A DNA stretch of 64,000 bases from UBA1926 sp036732005 (lineage in GTDB: Bacteria > Planctomycetota > Phycisphaerae > Phycisphaerales > UBA1924). The position numbers were made by a program, and so were the translations under genes. Shown piece by piece: positions 18,021 to 27,255 of the stretch; within the stretch, counting starts at the first letter, position 1, and every line of letters starts with the position of its first letter. The stretch covers positions 5,840-69,839 of the forward strand of contig DAINDF010000018.1 in NCBI GenBank assembly GCA_036732005.1, in the 5' to 3' direction. Below the pieces are notes generated by a model that searched no databases, had not been told where the DNA came from, and saw nothing but the letters and a program-made list of their open reading frames with translations.

Positions 18021-18091
18021 AGCCCCGAGCCTTCCCGGGTTTCTGTTTGGTTCTGAGGCCGGGGCGGGGATCAGAACAGGAAGGCGGGCTC

Positions 18092-18290
18092 ATGACGGCT
18101 CAAACGCTCCGGGCGATTCTGTTTTCAACGGGAATGATGACGGTGGGCGCATCGGCGGGGCCCGGGGGCGGGTTCGGGGCGGATGCGCCCGCGCCGGCGG
18201 GCCTGGGTGACGCGGTCGGGTCTGGGGCGGTGGGCGCGTCGCACTGGTGCGGCGTGGATTGCTCGCGGCGGGAGCGGGCTGGAGGACGGC
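18092..18290 (+). pseudogene. Signal-peptide segment in a different frame from the metalloprotease body
   Basis: ATG 18092 opens a frame with a plausible signal peptide ('TLRAILFSTGMMTVGASAG') followed by a low-complexity Gly/Ala stretch. The protease domain, however, lies in the next frame over and joins it in the region about 18185-18290, where this frame becomes arginine-rich nonsense. One extra base, or two missing, would unite them. Either the gene is disrupted, the sequence has an error, or the recoding is natural. Without this segment the protease has no export signal. Confidence 0.55.
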
Positions 18291-20738
18291 TCGGTGGTCG
18301 ACCTGCTGGTTGTCTATTCCCCGGCGGCCGCGTCGCTGCAGGGCGGAGCCGGGGCGCTCGAGTCGCGGATCCTCGACGGGCTGGACGAGTTGAACACCGC
18401 GGCGGCGGACTCGCAGGTGGCGACGGTCTTCCGGATCGTGCACCTCGAAGGGGTCGCGTACACCGAGTCCGGCTCGATGGGGACGCAGCTCGGCAGGCTG
18501 CGGGATCCGGGCGACGGTGTGCTCGACTCGGTGCACGACCTTCGAGACGCGCACCGGGCGGACCTGGTGATGCTTGTCATCTCCGCGGGCGATGTCTGCG
18601 GCATCGCGAACATCGGCGTCGGTCCGGGCAATACGCCGACGCCCCAGAACGCGTTCAGCGTGGTTTCCAGTCAGTGCCTGACGGCGCCGGTGTCTGCCTT
18701 CGCGCACGAGGTCGGGCACAACATGGGCCTGTTGCACGGCTGGGAAGAGAACCCCTGCACCAATGGGTCGTCGCGTTTCGCCAAGGGATTTCAATCGCCG
18801 GACGAGTCGTTCAACACGCTGATGGGAGTCGGGCCGGCGCCGCGCGTGCTGCGGTTCGCGAACCCTGCGGTTGATCTCATGGGTCAGCCCACCGGCGTTG
18901 CGATCGGAGACGACCGGGCCGCGGATGCGGCCTCGGCCCTCGCGCTGGCGGCGCCGGTTGTCGCGAGGTACCGCAGCCGCGATCTGAACGAGAACGGGGT
19001 CGACGACGAGACGGAGATCGCGTCCGGGAGCCTGAGCGACTGCGACGGCAACGGGTCTCCCGATTTCGCGGACCAGGACTTCAACCGCAACGGCGTTCCC
19101 GACGCGTGCGACATCGCCTTGGGGGTCAGCCTCGACACCGACGGGGACGGCGTGCCAGACGAGTCGGAGGCGCCCCGGCTGTATGTCGATCTCGACGCGA
19201 CCGGATCGGGGACGGGCCTTTCCTGGGCGGACGCGATCGCGGATCTGCAGCACGCGTTGGCGCTCGCGCGGGCGAGCGGGGATGTTGATGAGATCTGGAT
19301 CGCGGAGGGCGTCTACCTGCCGGGCGGGCCGGGCCTGAGGGGAAGCCGCTTCGAGCCGGTGTCGGGCGTCGGGCTGTACGGTGGCTTTGCCGGCACGGAG
19401 ACCGCCCTCGATCAACGCGTGGGTGGCGCTCATCCGACCGTGCTCTCGGGCGACCTGAATCAGGACGACCTGCCGGACCCGACGAGCGGCGCGGGCCGGG
19501 CGAGCCGCCAGGACAACGCGATCAATGTGGTTTTCGTGTTCGATGCGAGCGAGTCGATCACGCTGGACGGGCTTGTGGTCGAGGGCGGGATGGCGGATTT
19601 CGAGGTCAACTGCGGGAGTTTCATGTACATCGCGGGGGGGATGGTCGTCTACAACACCGATGTCGTCATCAGCAACTGCGAGTTTCGGTCAAACGCGGCC
19701 GTGAACACGGGCGCGCTGGTGCTGGTCAACGACTCCAGGACGACGGTGACCGGATCGTGGTTCCACCACAACGCCGCCGTGGATGGCGTGTTCTATGGCT
19801 CCACCTACCCGACGGCGGGGCCGCTGCCGTATGACGGCGCTATCGGCGCGGTGCGGATCACCACCTTTCACGGCGGGGTCGACAACCAGTTCGTCGGCAA
19901 CCTCGTCGAGTTCAACAGCGACAGTGAGAGCGTTTCGGGTGTCCAGATCGGGGGGTGCGAACCGCTGTTCGCCAACAATGTGCTCGCGAGAAACACCTCG
20001 GATTCGTCGGTCGCGGGGCATGCGCTCTCGATCCTCGACGCGGAGGGCGCGGAGATCAGCAACTGCACGATCGCGTTCAACACCGCGCCGAACGGGTTCG
20101 GCGCCCGTGCCACCGGCATCGGCACCAACCGATCCGATATCGTGGTCAGCAACACGATCCTGTACGGCAACACCAGCGGGAGCGTGACCGACGAGCGAGC
20201 CCAGTTCAGCCAGGTCCAGAGCGGCACGGTCATGTTCCACAACTCGATCGTCCAGGGCTGGACCGGGAACTACCCCGGCGTGGGCACGGACGGCGCGGAC
20301 CCAGCTTTCGCCGATCCGCCGTCGGGTGATTTCACTCTGCTCCCGGGGTCGGCGGCGATCGACCGGGGCGACAACACCCGCGTCCCGATCGACGATCTCG
20401 ACCTCGACGCGGACGGTGACCGGACCGAGGCCCTGGCTCTCGACTTTGCCGGCCAGGAGCGCTTCGTCGACGATCCGGACACCGCCGACACCGGCATCGG
20501 CTTCGCCGGCGGGGGTGGGCCCATCGTGGATGCCGGGGCGTTCGAGTATCAGGCATCGGTGGTCTGCCTCGCGGACCTCGCGCCGCCGGTCGGCCTGCTT
20601 GACCTGGCGGATATCACCGCGTTCGTGGGTGGGTTCGTCGCGTTGGAGCCGATCGCGGACCTCGCCGAGCCGTTCGGGGTGTTCGACCTGGCGGACATCA
20701 CGGCGTTTGTCGCCGCGTTCCTCGCGGGGTGCGGGTAG
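18183..20738 (+). CDS. Metzincin metalloprotease with beta-helix and GC-type dockerin (5' end frameshifted)
   Basis: A large secreted protein, 851 residues as the open frame stands. From about residue 35 ('LEDGSVVDLLVVYSPAAAS') it is a reprolysin/peptidyl-Asp-type metzincin. The zinc site is 'HEVGHNMGLLH' near residue 175 (HExxHxxGxxH) and the Met-turn is 'NTLMG'. A short thrombospondin-3-like acidic stretch follows ('DCDGNGSPD', 'DTDGDGVPDESE'). Next is a right-handed beta-helix region (~335-780) opening with 'YVDLDATGSGTGLSWADA', and last a dockerin pair. The first ~30 residues after ATG 18183 do not resemble a protein N-terminus; the true start is probably ATG 18092 in another frame. Likely an extracellular protease, if expressed intact. 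Confidence 0.78.
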   Translation: MRPRRRAWVTRSGLGRWARRTGAAWIARGGSGLEDGSVVDLLVVYSPAAASLQGGAGALESRILDGLDELNTAAADSQVATVFRIVHLEGVAYTESGSMGTQLGRLRDPGDGVLDSVHDLRDAHRADLVMLVISAGDVCGIANIGVGPGNTPTPQNAFSVVSSQCLTAPVSAFAHEVGHNMGLLHGWEENPCTNGSSRFAKGFQSPDESFNTLMGVGPAPRVLRFANPAVDLMGQPTGVAIGDDRAADAASALALAAPVVARYRSRDLNENGVDDETEIASGSLSDCDGNGSPDFADQDFNRNGVPDACDIALGVSLDTDGDGVPDESEAPRLYVDLDATGSGTGLSWADAIADLQHALALARASGDVDEIWIAEGVYLPGGPGLRGSRFEPVSGVGLYGGFAGTETALDQRVGGAHPTVLSGDLNQDDLPDPTSGAGRASRQDNAINVVFVFDASESITLDGLVVEGGMADFEVNCGSFMYIAGGMVVYNTDVVISNCEFRSNAAVNTGALVLVNDSRTTVTGSWFHHNAAVDGVFYGSTYPTAGPLPYDGAIGAVRITTFHGGVDNQFVGNLVEFNSDSESVSGVQIGGCEPLFANNVLARNTSDSSVAGHALSILDAEGAEISNCTIAFNTAPNGFGARATGIGTNRSDIVVSNTILYGNTSGSVTDERAQFSQVQSGTVMFHNSIVQGWTGNYPGVGTDGADPAFADPPSGDFTLLPGSAAIDRGDNTRVPIDDLDLDADGDRTEALALDFAGQERFVDDPDTADTGIGFAGGGGPIVDAGAFEYQASVVCLADLAPPVGLLDLADITAFVGGFVALEPIADLAEPFGVFDLADITAFVAAFLAGCG

Positions 20739-20817
20739 TTCCCGGTCGGGCGGGGCGGCGTCTGTGGTGTGTGCGGCGTGGTCGGGGAAACCCGAACATA
20801 TCGGTCCTGGATTCTGC

Positions 20818-20846
20818 TCGAATCCGGGGCATGGTTCGGCTAGGCT
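20818..20846 (+). promoter_or_regulatory. Possible promoter for the FG-GAP dockerin gene
   Basis: TCGAAT and TAGGCT are 17 bases apart, 37 bases before ATG 20884. The -10-like element resembles those before several other dockerin genes. Confidence 0.4.
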
Positions 20847-20883
20847 GACGGACCCAAGGCTCTTGAAAGAGAGGGAGGCCGCC

Positions 20884-22305
20884 ATGCGTCGTCCATCCGC
20901 CGTCGCCGTCGTCGTGGTCATGGCCGGGAGTGCGCTCGGTGGAGCGCCGATCGAGATCAGCGAGGACGGGGTGTTTGTCGCCACTCCCGGGCTGGAGCCC
21001 GCCCGCGGCTCGGCCGTTCGGGGCTCGACGATGCCGTTCGGCACGACGCCCGATTTTCAGATCAACCTCCGCCGCCAGGTGGGCGGGCTCGCGGTGGCGG
21101 ACATGAACGCGGACGGGCACAACGACCTCGTGGTGGTGTGCTATTCGTCCAACTCCTTCCCTCCGTACGACGACTGGCGGGAGATGATCTTCTACGGGTC
21201 GCCCACCGGTCTGAGCGCGACGCCGGGCTGGATCAGCGACAACCAGACGCACGCGGGCGATGTGCAGGTGGGCGATGTGAACGGCGACGGGCATCCCGAC
21301 CTGATCGCGATCCGGGGTGGGTCGGTGCGGACCGATCCGGTGCAGATCTACTTCGGCTCGCCGGCCGGGCCCGCGACGAGCCCCGGGTTCTTCGCGAACT
21401 TCGCGCGTCGGCAGTGGGGAACCGCGGGCGACCTCTTCGATATTGACGGGGACAACGACCTCGACCTGGTGACCACGGGGCAGGGCCTTTCGCCCGACCC
21501 GTTCCGTCCGATCCTCCTCTTCAGGAACAACGGCGCGGGGCTCAACCCGGTGCCCGAGTGGCAGTCGGGCGCGGAGGAAATCTCGAACGGCGTGACGCAC
21601 GCCGACCTGCTCGGATCGGACGGTAAGCCCGAGCTGGTCGTCGCGAAGTGGGTGAACTTCCAGAGCGGGGTGTACGAGAATGTCGCGGGAACTCCTGGCG
21701 CATTCCCGTTCATGGCCGTCGGCGTGCAGACGGCGGACAAGGGCGCGGGCGTGGGCGACCTCGACGGCGACGGGTTCGCCGAGGTCGTCATCGGGGGAGA
21801 CCCGGTGACCGCGTACTCGGCGTTGCACGGGGTGCTCACCCCGATCTGGACCGCCAATCCGCCCTTCGGGGGTTCGCAAGAGATCCGTGTGCAGGACGCG
21901 GACGGGGACGGGGACCCGGATGTGGCCGATGTCATCTTCGGGGATGGCCGGGCGCACCTGTATCAGAACAACGGGGGCGTGCTCGACAGCACGCCGACCT
22001 GGTCGTTTGACGCGCCGGAGGTCGGGACGGCGATCACGCTGGGCGACCTGAACGGCGACGGGCGGGATGACCTGATCGTGGGCTACTCGGGGGATGTCTG
22101 CGTCCGCGTGTTCTATGCGCAGGCGCCGGACTGCCCGGCCGACCTCGCGGCGCCGTTCGGGGTGCTCGACCTCGCGGATGTGCAGGCGTTCATCGCCGGG
22201 TTCATCGGGCAGGATCCGATCGCGGACCTCGCGGCGCCGTTCGGCGTGTTTGATCTTGCGGATGTGCAGGCGTTCGTGGCGTCGTTCAACGCCGGGTGCC
22301 CATAG
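20884..22305 (+). CDS. Secreted FG-GAP/VCBS propeller protein with GC-type dockerin
   Basis: A 473-residue exported protein built mostly from FG-GAP/VCBS repeats that fold as a beta propeller with calcium loops. At least six are seen: 'DMNADGHNDLVVV', 'DVNGDGHPDLIAI', 'DIDGDNDLDLVTTG', 'DLDGDGFAEVVIGG', 'DADGDGDPDVADV', 'DLNGDGRDDLIVG'. The signal peptide is 'AVAVVVVMAGSALGGAP' (~1-21). The dockerin pair uses two 'DLAAPFGV(L/F)DLAD' loops. ATG 20884 follows GAGAGGGAGG; the open frame running back to 20326 overlaps the metalloprotease and is a shadow. Such propellers usually bind proteins or glycans. No catalytic motif is seen, so an adhesive or scaffold role is likely. Confidence 0.82.
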   Translation: MRRPSAVAVVVVMAGSALGGAPIEISEDGVFVATPGLEPARGSAVRGSTMPFGTTPDFQINLRRQVGGLAVADMNADGHNDLVVVCYSSNSFPPYDDWREMIFYGSPTGLSATPGWISDNQTHAGDVQVGDVNGDGHPDLIAIRGGSVRTDPVQIYFGSPAGPATSPGFFANFARRQWGTAGDLFDIDGDNDLDLVTTGQGLSPDPFRPILLFRNNGAGLNPVPEWQSGAEEISNGVTHADLLGSDGKPELVVAKWVNFQSGVYENVAGTPGAFPFMAVGVQTADKGAGVGDLDGDGFAEVVIGGDPVTAYSALHGVLTPIWTANPPFGGSQEIRVQDADGDGDPDVADVIFGDGRAHLYQNNGGVLDSTPTWSFDAPEVGTAITLGDLNGDGRDDLIVGYSGDVCVRVFYAQAPDCPADLAAPFGVLDLADVQAFIAGFIGQDPIADLAAPFGVFDLADVQAFVASFNAGCP

Positions 22306-22354
22306 GGAATCGAATCCGCCGCGGCCGGACCGGCCCGCGCGAGCAAGGAAGTTC

Positions 22355-22360
22355 GAGGAG
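22355..22360 (+). promoter_or_regulatory. Ribosome binding site that decides a TTG start
   Basis: GAGGAG lies 7 bases before TTG 22368, the codon from which the signal peptide of the peroxidase begins. No ATG is near in this frame. Confidence 0.6.
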
Positions 22361-22367
22361 ATTCGCG

Positions 22368-24194
22368 TTGATCCGTACGGTGATTCTGAGTGTGTTGTCG
22401 GTGGGCGGGCTCGTCGGGTCGGCGGCCGCGCAGCTCCCTTTGCCCGATCCGATGCCGCGAACGGGGACCGAGGCGGGTCTGCTGCCGCCCGTGTTCTTCC
22501 CGGCGGAGAATCAGTTCAGCGAGGCGAAACGCGTGCTCGGGAAGATGCTGTTCTGGGACGAGCAGCTGTCGAGCGACAACACGCGTTCGTGCGGGTCGTG
22601 CCACATCTCGTCGGTCGGGGGTGTGAGCCCGGATCTCGTGCCGCACCCGGGCTTTGACGAGACCTACGGCACGGAGGACGACCGCTTTACTTCAAAGGGG
22701 ATCATCCGGTCGTTGAAGGACGGCGTGTACAAGCCGGACGCGCTGTTCGGGCTGGACCCGCAGGCGACGCCGCGGAGCGCTCCGCCCTCGATCGGGGCGG
22801 CGTTCGTGGGCGAACTGTTCTGGGACGGCCGGGCGGGGGGCGAGTTCATCGACCCGGAGACGGGGCAGAGCGTGATCCCGTTCGCGGGTTCGCTCGAGAG
22901 CCAGGCGGTCGGGCCGGTTCTTTCATCGGTGGAGATGGCGCACGAAGATCGGGATTGGGGCGAGGTCGCGGCGAAGCTCGCCCGCGTGGTGCCGATGGCG
23001 CTCGCGAGGGATCTGCCGCCCGATGTCGAGGCCGCCCTGGGGGCCGGGGTGGATTACCCCGCGTTGTTCGAGTCGGCGTTCGGGGACGGGGCGATCAACG
23101 CGGTCCGGATCGCGAAGGCGATCGCGACCTACGAGCGGACGCTGATCCCGGACCAGACGCCGTGGGACCGGTTCATGTCGGGCGAGAAGGGCGCGATGAC
23201 CCCCGAGCAGATCGCGGGGTGGAACCTGTTCAACGCGTCGACCTGCGGGGTCTGCCACAGTGCGCCGTTCTTCCTCGATTTCAGCTTCCACAACCTGGGG
23301 GTGCGCCCGAATGTCGAGGACATCGGGCGTGAGGGCGTGACGGGTCGTTCGGGCGATCGGGGCGAGTTCAAGACCGCGTCGCTGCGGAACCTCGGGCTGA
23401 GGCGGTCGTTCATGCACACGGGCGGCGTGTTCGGCATCGACGCCGTGTTCGAGATCTACTCCAGGCCGACGCCGCCGGGCAGCCCGAACCGGAGCGGGCT
23501 GCTGCCGATCACCTTCGCGCCGTTCGAGCAGGCGCAGATCGCCGAGTTCCTGATGACCGCGCTCGACGATCCGCGCGTCGCGAGCGAGGAGTTCCCGTTC
23601 GATCGCCCGGCCCTGTTCGACGAGTGGGGGCGGGACAAGATCACCATCCTGGCCGGGGGCGTCGCGGGCGCGGGCGGGCTGGTCCCGCGGGTGATCGCGG
23701 CGACGCCGCCGAATGTCGGGCACGACGCGTTCCGGATCGGGCTGGCGCGGGCGCTGCCGGGGGCACAGGCCTTTGTGGCGGTCTCGTCGGAACCGCCCTC
23801 GGGCGGTGTTGTCGCGCCCGACCTGCTCGAGGGCCCCTTCAAGGTGGCCGAGGGCGGGCACGCGACATTCGTGAAGCCGGTGCTCGCGCGGCGGGCGCTC
23901 GACGGGCGGGTGGAGTACATGCAGTGGCGCGTCGAGGACGCGTCGGCGCCCGGCGGGTTGGCGCTGTCGCCCCCGGTGCGGGTCGAGTATTTCTGCAACG
24001 GGCGGTGCCCCGATCTGTGCCCGGCGGACCTCGCCGAGCCCTTCGCGGTGCTCGACCTTTCCGATGTACAGGTGTTCGCGGGGTCGTTCCTCGCGGGCGA
24101 TGGGCTGGCGGACCTCGCCGAGCCGTTCGGGGTGCTTGACCTGGCCGACACCCGCGCGTTCGTGATCTCCTTCCAGATGGGGTGCCAGGACTGA
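22368..24194 (+). CDS. Di-haem cytochrome c peroxidase/MauG family protein with GC-type dockerin
   Basis: A 608-residue exported c-type cytochrome of the bacterial di-haem peroxidase/MauG superfamily. It reduces H2O2 or performs haem-driven oxidations outside the cytoplasm. The signal peptide is 'VILSVLSVGGLVGSAAAQ'. The first haem site is 'SCGSCHISS' (~75) in the usual context 'LGKMLFWDEQLS', the second 'CGVCHSAPFF' (~292). 'SLRNLGLRRSFMHTGGVF' matches the family's C-terminal haem-ligand region. A ~150-residue extension and the dockerin pair follow (first loop 'DLAEPFAVLDLSD'). TTG 22368 is chosen for its GAGGAG site and signal peptide. A dockerin tail on a di-haem peroxidase is unusual and suggests surface display. 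Confidence 0.87.
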   Translation: MIRTVILSVLSVGGLVGSAAAQLPLPDPMPRTGTEAGLLPPVFFPAENQFSEAKRVLGKMLFWDEQLSSDNTRSCGSCHISSVGGVSPDLVPHPGFDETYGTEDDRFTSKGIIRSLKDGVYKPDALFGLDPQATPRSAPPSIGAAFVGELFWDGRAGGEFIDPETGQSVIPFAGSLESQAVGPVLSSVEMAHEDRDWGEVAAKLARVVPMALARDLPPDVEAALGAGVDYPALFESAFGDGAINAVRIAKAIATYERTLIPDQTPWDRFMSGEKGAMTPEQIAGWNLFNASTCGVCHSAPFFLDFSFHNLGVRPNVEDIGREGVTGRSGDRGEFKTASLRNLGLRRSFMHTGGVFGIDAVFEIYSRPTPPGSPNRSGLLPITFAPFEQAQIAEFLMTALDDPRVASEEFPFDRPALFDEWGRDKITILAGGVAGAGGLVPRVIAATPPNVGHDAFRIGLARALPGAQAFVAVSSEPPSGGVVAPDLLEGPFKVAEGGHATFVKPVLARRALDGRVEYMQWRVEDASAPGGLALSPPVRVEYFCNGRCPDLCPADLAEPFAVLDLSDVQVFAGSFLAGDGLADLAEPFGVLDLADTRAFVISFQMGCQD

Positions 24195-24240
24195 GGCGTC
24201 GCGGGTTCGGGGGAAACCACGCGCAGAGAGGGGCTTTTTG

Positions 24241-25833
24241 ATGCGTTGTGTGCGCGGTGTCGTGATGGTCGTGGCGTGCGCGGGCGGGGCGGCGAGTGCG
24301 CAGTGGTCCGATGATCCGCTGTTGAACACGCCGGTGGTCGTCCAGCCCGGCTCGCAGGATGTGGTCAAGCTCGCCGTCGCACCGGACGGCTCCTCGTGGA
24401 TCGGCTGGCACGACTTCGCCCCGGGCGGCATCACGGTGCGGGTGCAGCGGCTCGACGCCCAGGGCAATGCCTCGTTCGCGCCCGAGGGGCTGCTCGTCAG
24501 CGACAACCCGCAGAACTCGTTCGTCGTCGACTGGGACCTCGGCGCCGACGCGTCGGGCAACGCGATGGTGACCTTCGTCGACACCCGCAACGGCGGCGAC
24601 TTCGATGTCTACGCCTACCTCATCTCGCCCGCGGGCGCGTTCCTGTGGGGCGACGACGGCGTGACGATCTCGGACAACGCCGACTTCGAGGCCGACCCCC
24701 GCATCGAGCAGATCGCGGCGGACGAGTATGTCGTCGTGTGGCCCCGGCTCGAGGGGACCCCGGGCCTGCACCTGCAGCGACTCAACGCGGAGGGAGCGAT
24801 CCAGTTGAACCCCGGCGGCGTGGTGATCGCGGGCAACGGCGTGCAGGAGCCCGCGTTCTCCGAGATCATCCCGACGGGCGACGGGGGCTTCTTCGCGTCG
24901 TGGGTACGGGACACCGCGACCTTCGCCAGCCCCCGGTTCGTCGACGCCCAGCGGTTCAACCGCGACGGCGACCCCCAGTGGGGCGCGACGCCCGTCGCCG
25001 TGAACACCGCGTCGGTCGTGCCGATCGCCCACCGGCCCCGCCTGATCGCGGACGGTGCGGGGGGGATCGTGATCGCGTGGCACGACACGCGTGACGGCGA
25101 TTTCGACTGCTATGTGCAGCGCTACAGCGGCGCGGGCGTGCGGCAGTTCGCCGTCAACGGCGTCGCGGTGTCGACCGAGCCGGGCCGGCAGCAACTCGAC
25201 CCGGCTGTCGCGGTCGCGCCCGGTGGCGATGTGATGGTCGCGTTCCGGAACACCGACTCGGTCCAGAATCTGCAGGGACTGCGGGTCCAGCGGTTCGACG
25301 GCAGCGGGGCGCGTGCCCTCGGCGCGGCGGGGGTCGAACTGCTCCCGTTCGACAACCAGTTCAACGGGCCGCCGGTCGCCGTGTCCGACGCGGGCGGCAT
25401 CGCGGTGCTCTCTGAGCTTGAGCCGGGCTCCTCGATCGGGAACACCGACGGGGTGCTCCAGTTGATCCGCGTCGACACCGCGGGCGCGATCGCGGGCGGC
25501 GTGCCGATCGATGTGAGCACGACGCTCTCGCAGAAGAGCCGGCGCAATCTCGCCCGCACACCGAGCGGCGGCTTCGTCGCGGCCTGGGCCGATGACCGCG
25601 CGGGCAACATCGATGTCTACGCCCAGAATGTCAACCCGGACGGGTCGCTCGGCGGCTCGTGCCTCGCGGACATCGCGCCCCCGTTCGGCGTGCTCGACCT
25701 GGCGGATGTGCAGGCGTTCATCGCGGGCTTCCTCGCGCAGAACCCGATCGCCGACCTCGCCCCGCCGATCGGCGTGTGGGACCTCGCGGACCTCCAGGCG
25801 TTCGTGGCGTCGTTCAACTCGGGCTGCCCGTAA
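24241..25833 (+). CDS. Secreted repeat (propeller-like) protein with GC-type dockerin
   Basis: A 530-residue exported protein of unknown function. After the signal peptide ('VVMVVACAGGAASAQ', ~1-20) it consists of repeats of ~60-70 residues with a 'VQRLDAQGN...GLLVS' theme, seen again as 'LQRLNAEGAIQLNPGG', 'AQRFNRDGDPQWGATPV', 'VQRYSGAGVRQFAVNG' and 'VQRFDGSGARALGAAG'. Most end in 'W.D.R.GDFD.Y' strands; a beta propeller is the likely fold. The tail is a dockerin pair ('DIAPPFGVLDLAD', 'DLAPPIGVWDLAD'). A GAGAGGGG site precedes ATG 24241. It stands 46 bases after the peroxidase gene, perhaps co-transcribed, and is closed by a strong terminator at 25856. Confidence 0.78.
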   Translation: MRCVRGVVMVVACAGGAASAQWSDDPLLNTPVVVQPGSQDVVKLAVAPDGSSWIGWHDFAPGGITVRVQRLDAQGNASFAPEGLLVSDNPQNSFVVDWDLGADASGNAMVTFVDTRNGGDFDVYAYLISPAGAFLWGDDGVTISDNADFEADPRIEQIAADEYVVVWPRLEGTPGLHLQRLNAEGAIQLNPGGVVIAGNGVQEPAFSEIIPTGDGGFFASWVRDTATFASPRFVDAQRFNRDGDPQWGATPVAVNTASVVPIAHRPRLIADGAGGIVIAWHDTRDGDFDCYVQRYSGAGVRQFAVNGVAVSTEPGRQQLDPAVAVAPGGDVMVAFRNTDSVQNLQGLRVQRFDGSGARALGAAGVELLPFDNQFNGPPVAVSDAGGIAVLSELEPGSSIGNTDGVLQLIRVDTAGAIAGGVPIDVSTTLSQKSRRNLARTPSGGFVAAWADDRAGNIDVYAQNVNPDGSLGGSCLADIAPPFGVLDLADVQAFIAGFLAQNPIADLAPPIGVWDLADLQAFVASFNSGCP

Positions 25834-25855
25834 CGCCGAGAGCCGATTCGTTCCC

Positions 25856-25891
25856 CACCCGTCGATTGTCAGGCAATCGGCGGGTGTTTTT
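25856..25891 (+). terminator. Intrinsic terminator
   Basis: CACCCG and CGATTG pair with CAATCG and CGGGTG around the loop TCAGG, with one T-G position between the two helices. TTTTT follows. The site is 22 bases after the repeat-protein stop. Confidence 0.85.
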
Positions 25892-26023
25892 CTGCGCCGA
25901 TGCGACCGCGTCTCAATCGCACAATTTCGTCCGAAAATTTATCAATCTCCTGACTCAAATGTGAGTGAGTGATCCGCCCCTTTCCCGCTCTCGTGGCGCT
26001 CGCGCAACTCTGAGGAGATCCAT

Positions 26024-27244
26024 ATGAAGAAGGCCCGAAAGCGTCCGCGTGGTCGGAGGGTGTCGCTGCGCGCCGGGGTGTCGGCCTCCGCGGCGCTGGT
26101 GCTTGCTGCGGCCGCACCGTTTGCCGCTGGGCTTGGCTCCGCGGCGCCGCTGGGGCAGTATGTCGTGTTCGCGCAGAATGACCTCGGCATGCACTGCATG
26201 CAGCGGGACTACGAGCACTTCATGATCCTCCCGCCGTACAACACGGTGCATGCCTGGGTGTACCGCCGCGGCGAGTCGCCCCAGCCGATCACGGAACTGA
26301 CGAACGGTCGTTCCGTCGAGATCCATGTCCCGGGGAACACGCGTTCGGCGGACAAAACGAACTGGTGGCGTTACGCAGAGTCGATCCTGGGGGCATCGTT
26401 CGAGCCCGATGTGGGCCTGACCGGCAACGGGATGGCGGGGGAATTCGAGCTGCTCGGGCAGGGGCTGTTCGAGTACTCGGGCATGCCCATCACGCCACGC
26501 GACGACGCGGGGCGGGACAACCCCTACCCGCTGGCGACGGTCGAGTTCAAGCAGAACGGCGCGGTGCTGGCGAGCACGCAGGCGGTGGTGCCGGTGTCCT
26601 GGGAGTTGCGGTGCGACCTGTGCCACGGCGACCCGGAGCCCGGGCTGGATTCAGAACTCGATATCCTCCGTGATCACGACCGCCTTCACGGGACAACGCT
26701 CGAGGCGAACCAGCCCGTCTTCTGCGCCTCCTGTCACGCCGACCCGGCGCTGGGCACGACGGGTCAGCCCGGCGTCTCGATGTTCTCGCACGCGATGCAC
26801 GGGGCCCACGCGGACCGGTTGGCCGACCTGCCGATTCAGCTCGTGACCGACTGCTATGCCTGTCACCCGGGCCAGAGGGCCCAGTGCCAGCGCGATGTGC
26901 ACTCGGCGCTCGAGATGAACTGCCACGACTGCCACGGCGGGATGTCGGATGTCGGCAACCCGGCGCGCACGCCCTGGGCCGAGGAGCCCCGCTGCGCGGA
27001 TTGTCACACGAGGGCGGGGTTCGAGTTCGAGCCGCCCGGGGTCCTGTTCCGCAACGCCCGCGGGCACGGCGGCGTGGCGTGCATGGTCTGCCACGGCAGC
27101 CCGCACGCGATCACGCCGACCGTGACGGATGCGGACAACCTGCAGCATGTCATGCTCCAGGGGCACGCCGGCACACTGGACACCTGCACCGTCTGCCACA
27201 TCGAGCAGCCGAGCGATCCGTTCCCGCACCGCCGTGACGATTGA
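26024..27244 (+). CDS. Seven-haem c-type cytochrome, exported
   Basis: A 406-residue multihaem cytochrome for extracytoplasmic electron transfer. The N-terminus is basic, followed by a hydrophobic signal sequence ('AALVLAAAAPFAAG'). Residues ~45-195 have no haem site and open with 'GQYVVFAQNDLGMHCM'. Seven CxxCH motifs follow at about residues 199 (CDLCH), 236 (CASCH), 278 (CYACH), 301 (CHDCH), 325 (CADCH), 354 (CMVCH) and 389 (CTVCH). GAGGAG lies 6 bases before the ATG. It is the only exported protein in this island without a dockerin tail. It lies between two dockerin genes, 11 bases ahead of the next one, and may share a message with it. Partner and electron donor are unknown; the di-haem peroxidase nearby is a candidate. 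Confidence 0.85.
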   Translation: MKKARKRPRGRRVSLRAGVSASAALVLAAAAPFAAGLGSAAPLGQYVVFAQNDLGMHCMQRDYEHFMILPPYNTVHAWVYRRGESPQPITELTNGRSVEIHVPGNTRSADKTNWWRYAESILGASFEPDVGLTGNGMAGEFELLGQGLFEYSGMPITPRDDAGRDNPYPLATVEFKQNGAVLASTQAVVPVSWELRCDLCHGDPEPGLDSELDILRDHDRLHGTTLEANQPVFCASCHADPALGTTGQPGVSMFSHAMHGAHADRLADLPIQLVTDCYACHPGQRAQCQRDVHSALEMNCHDCHGGMSDVGNPARTPWAEEPRCADCHTRAGFEFEPPGVLFRNARGHGGVACMVCHGSPHAITPTVTDADNLQHVMLQGHAGTLDTCTVCHIEQPSDPFPHRRDD

Positions 27245-27255
27245 GGAGTGATTCA

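Larger units (their letters stand above)
17757..18091. other. Intergenic region before the metalloprotease gene
   Basis: The 335 bases contain no supported gene. A weak terminator-like hairpin lies at 17971-17991 and a promoter-like pair at 17994-18020. The remainder shows nothing recognisable. Confidence 0.6.
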
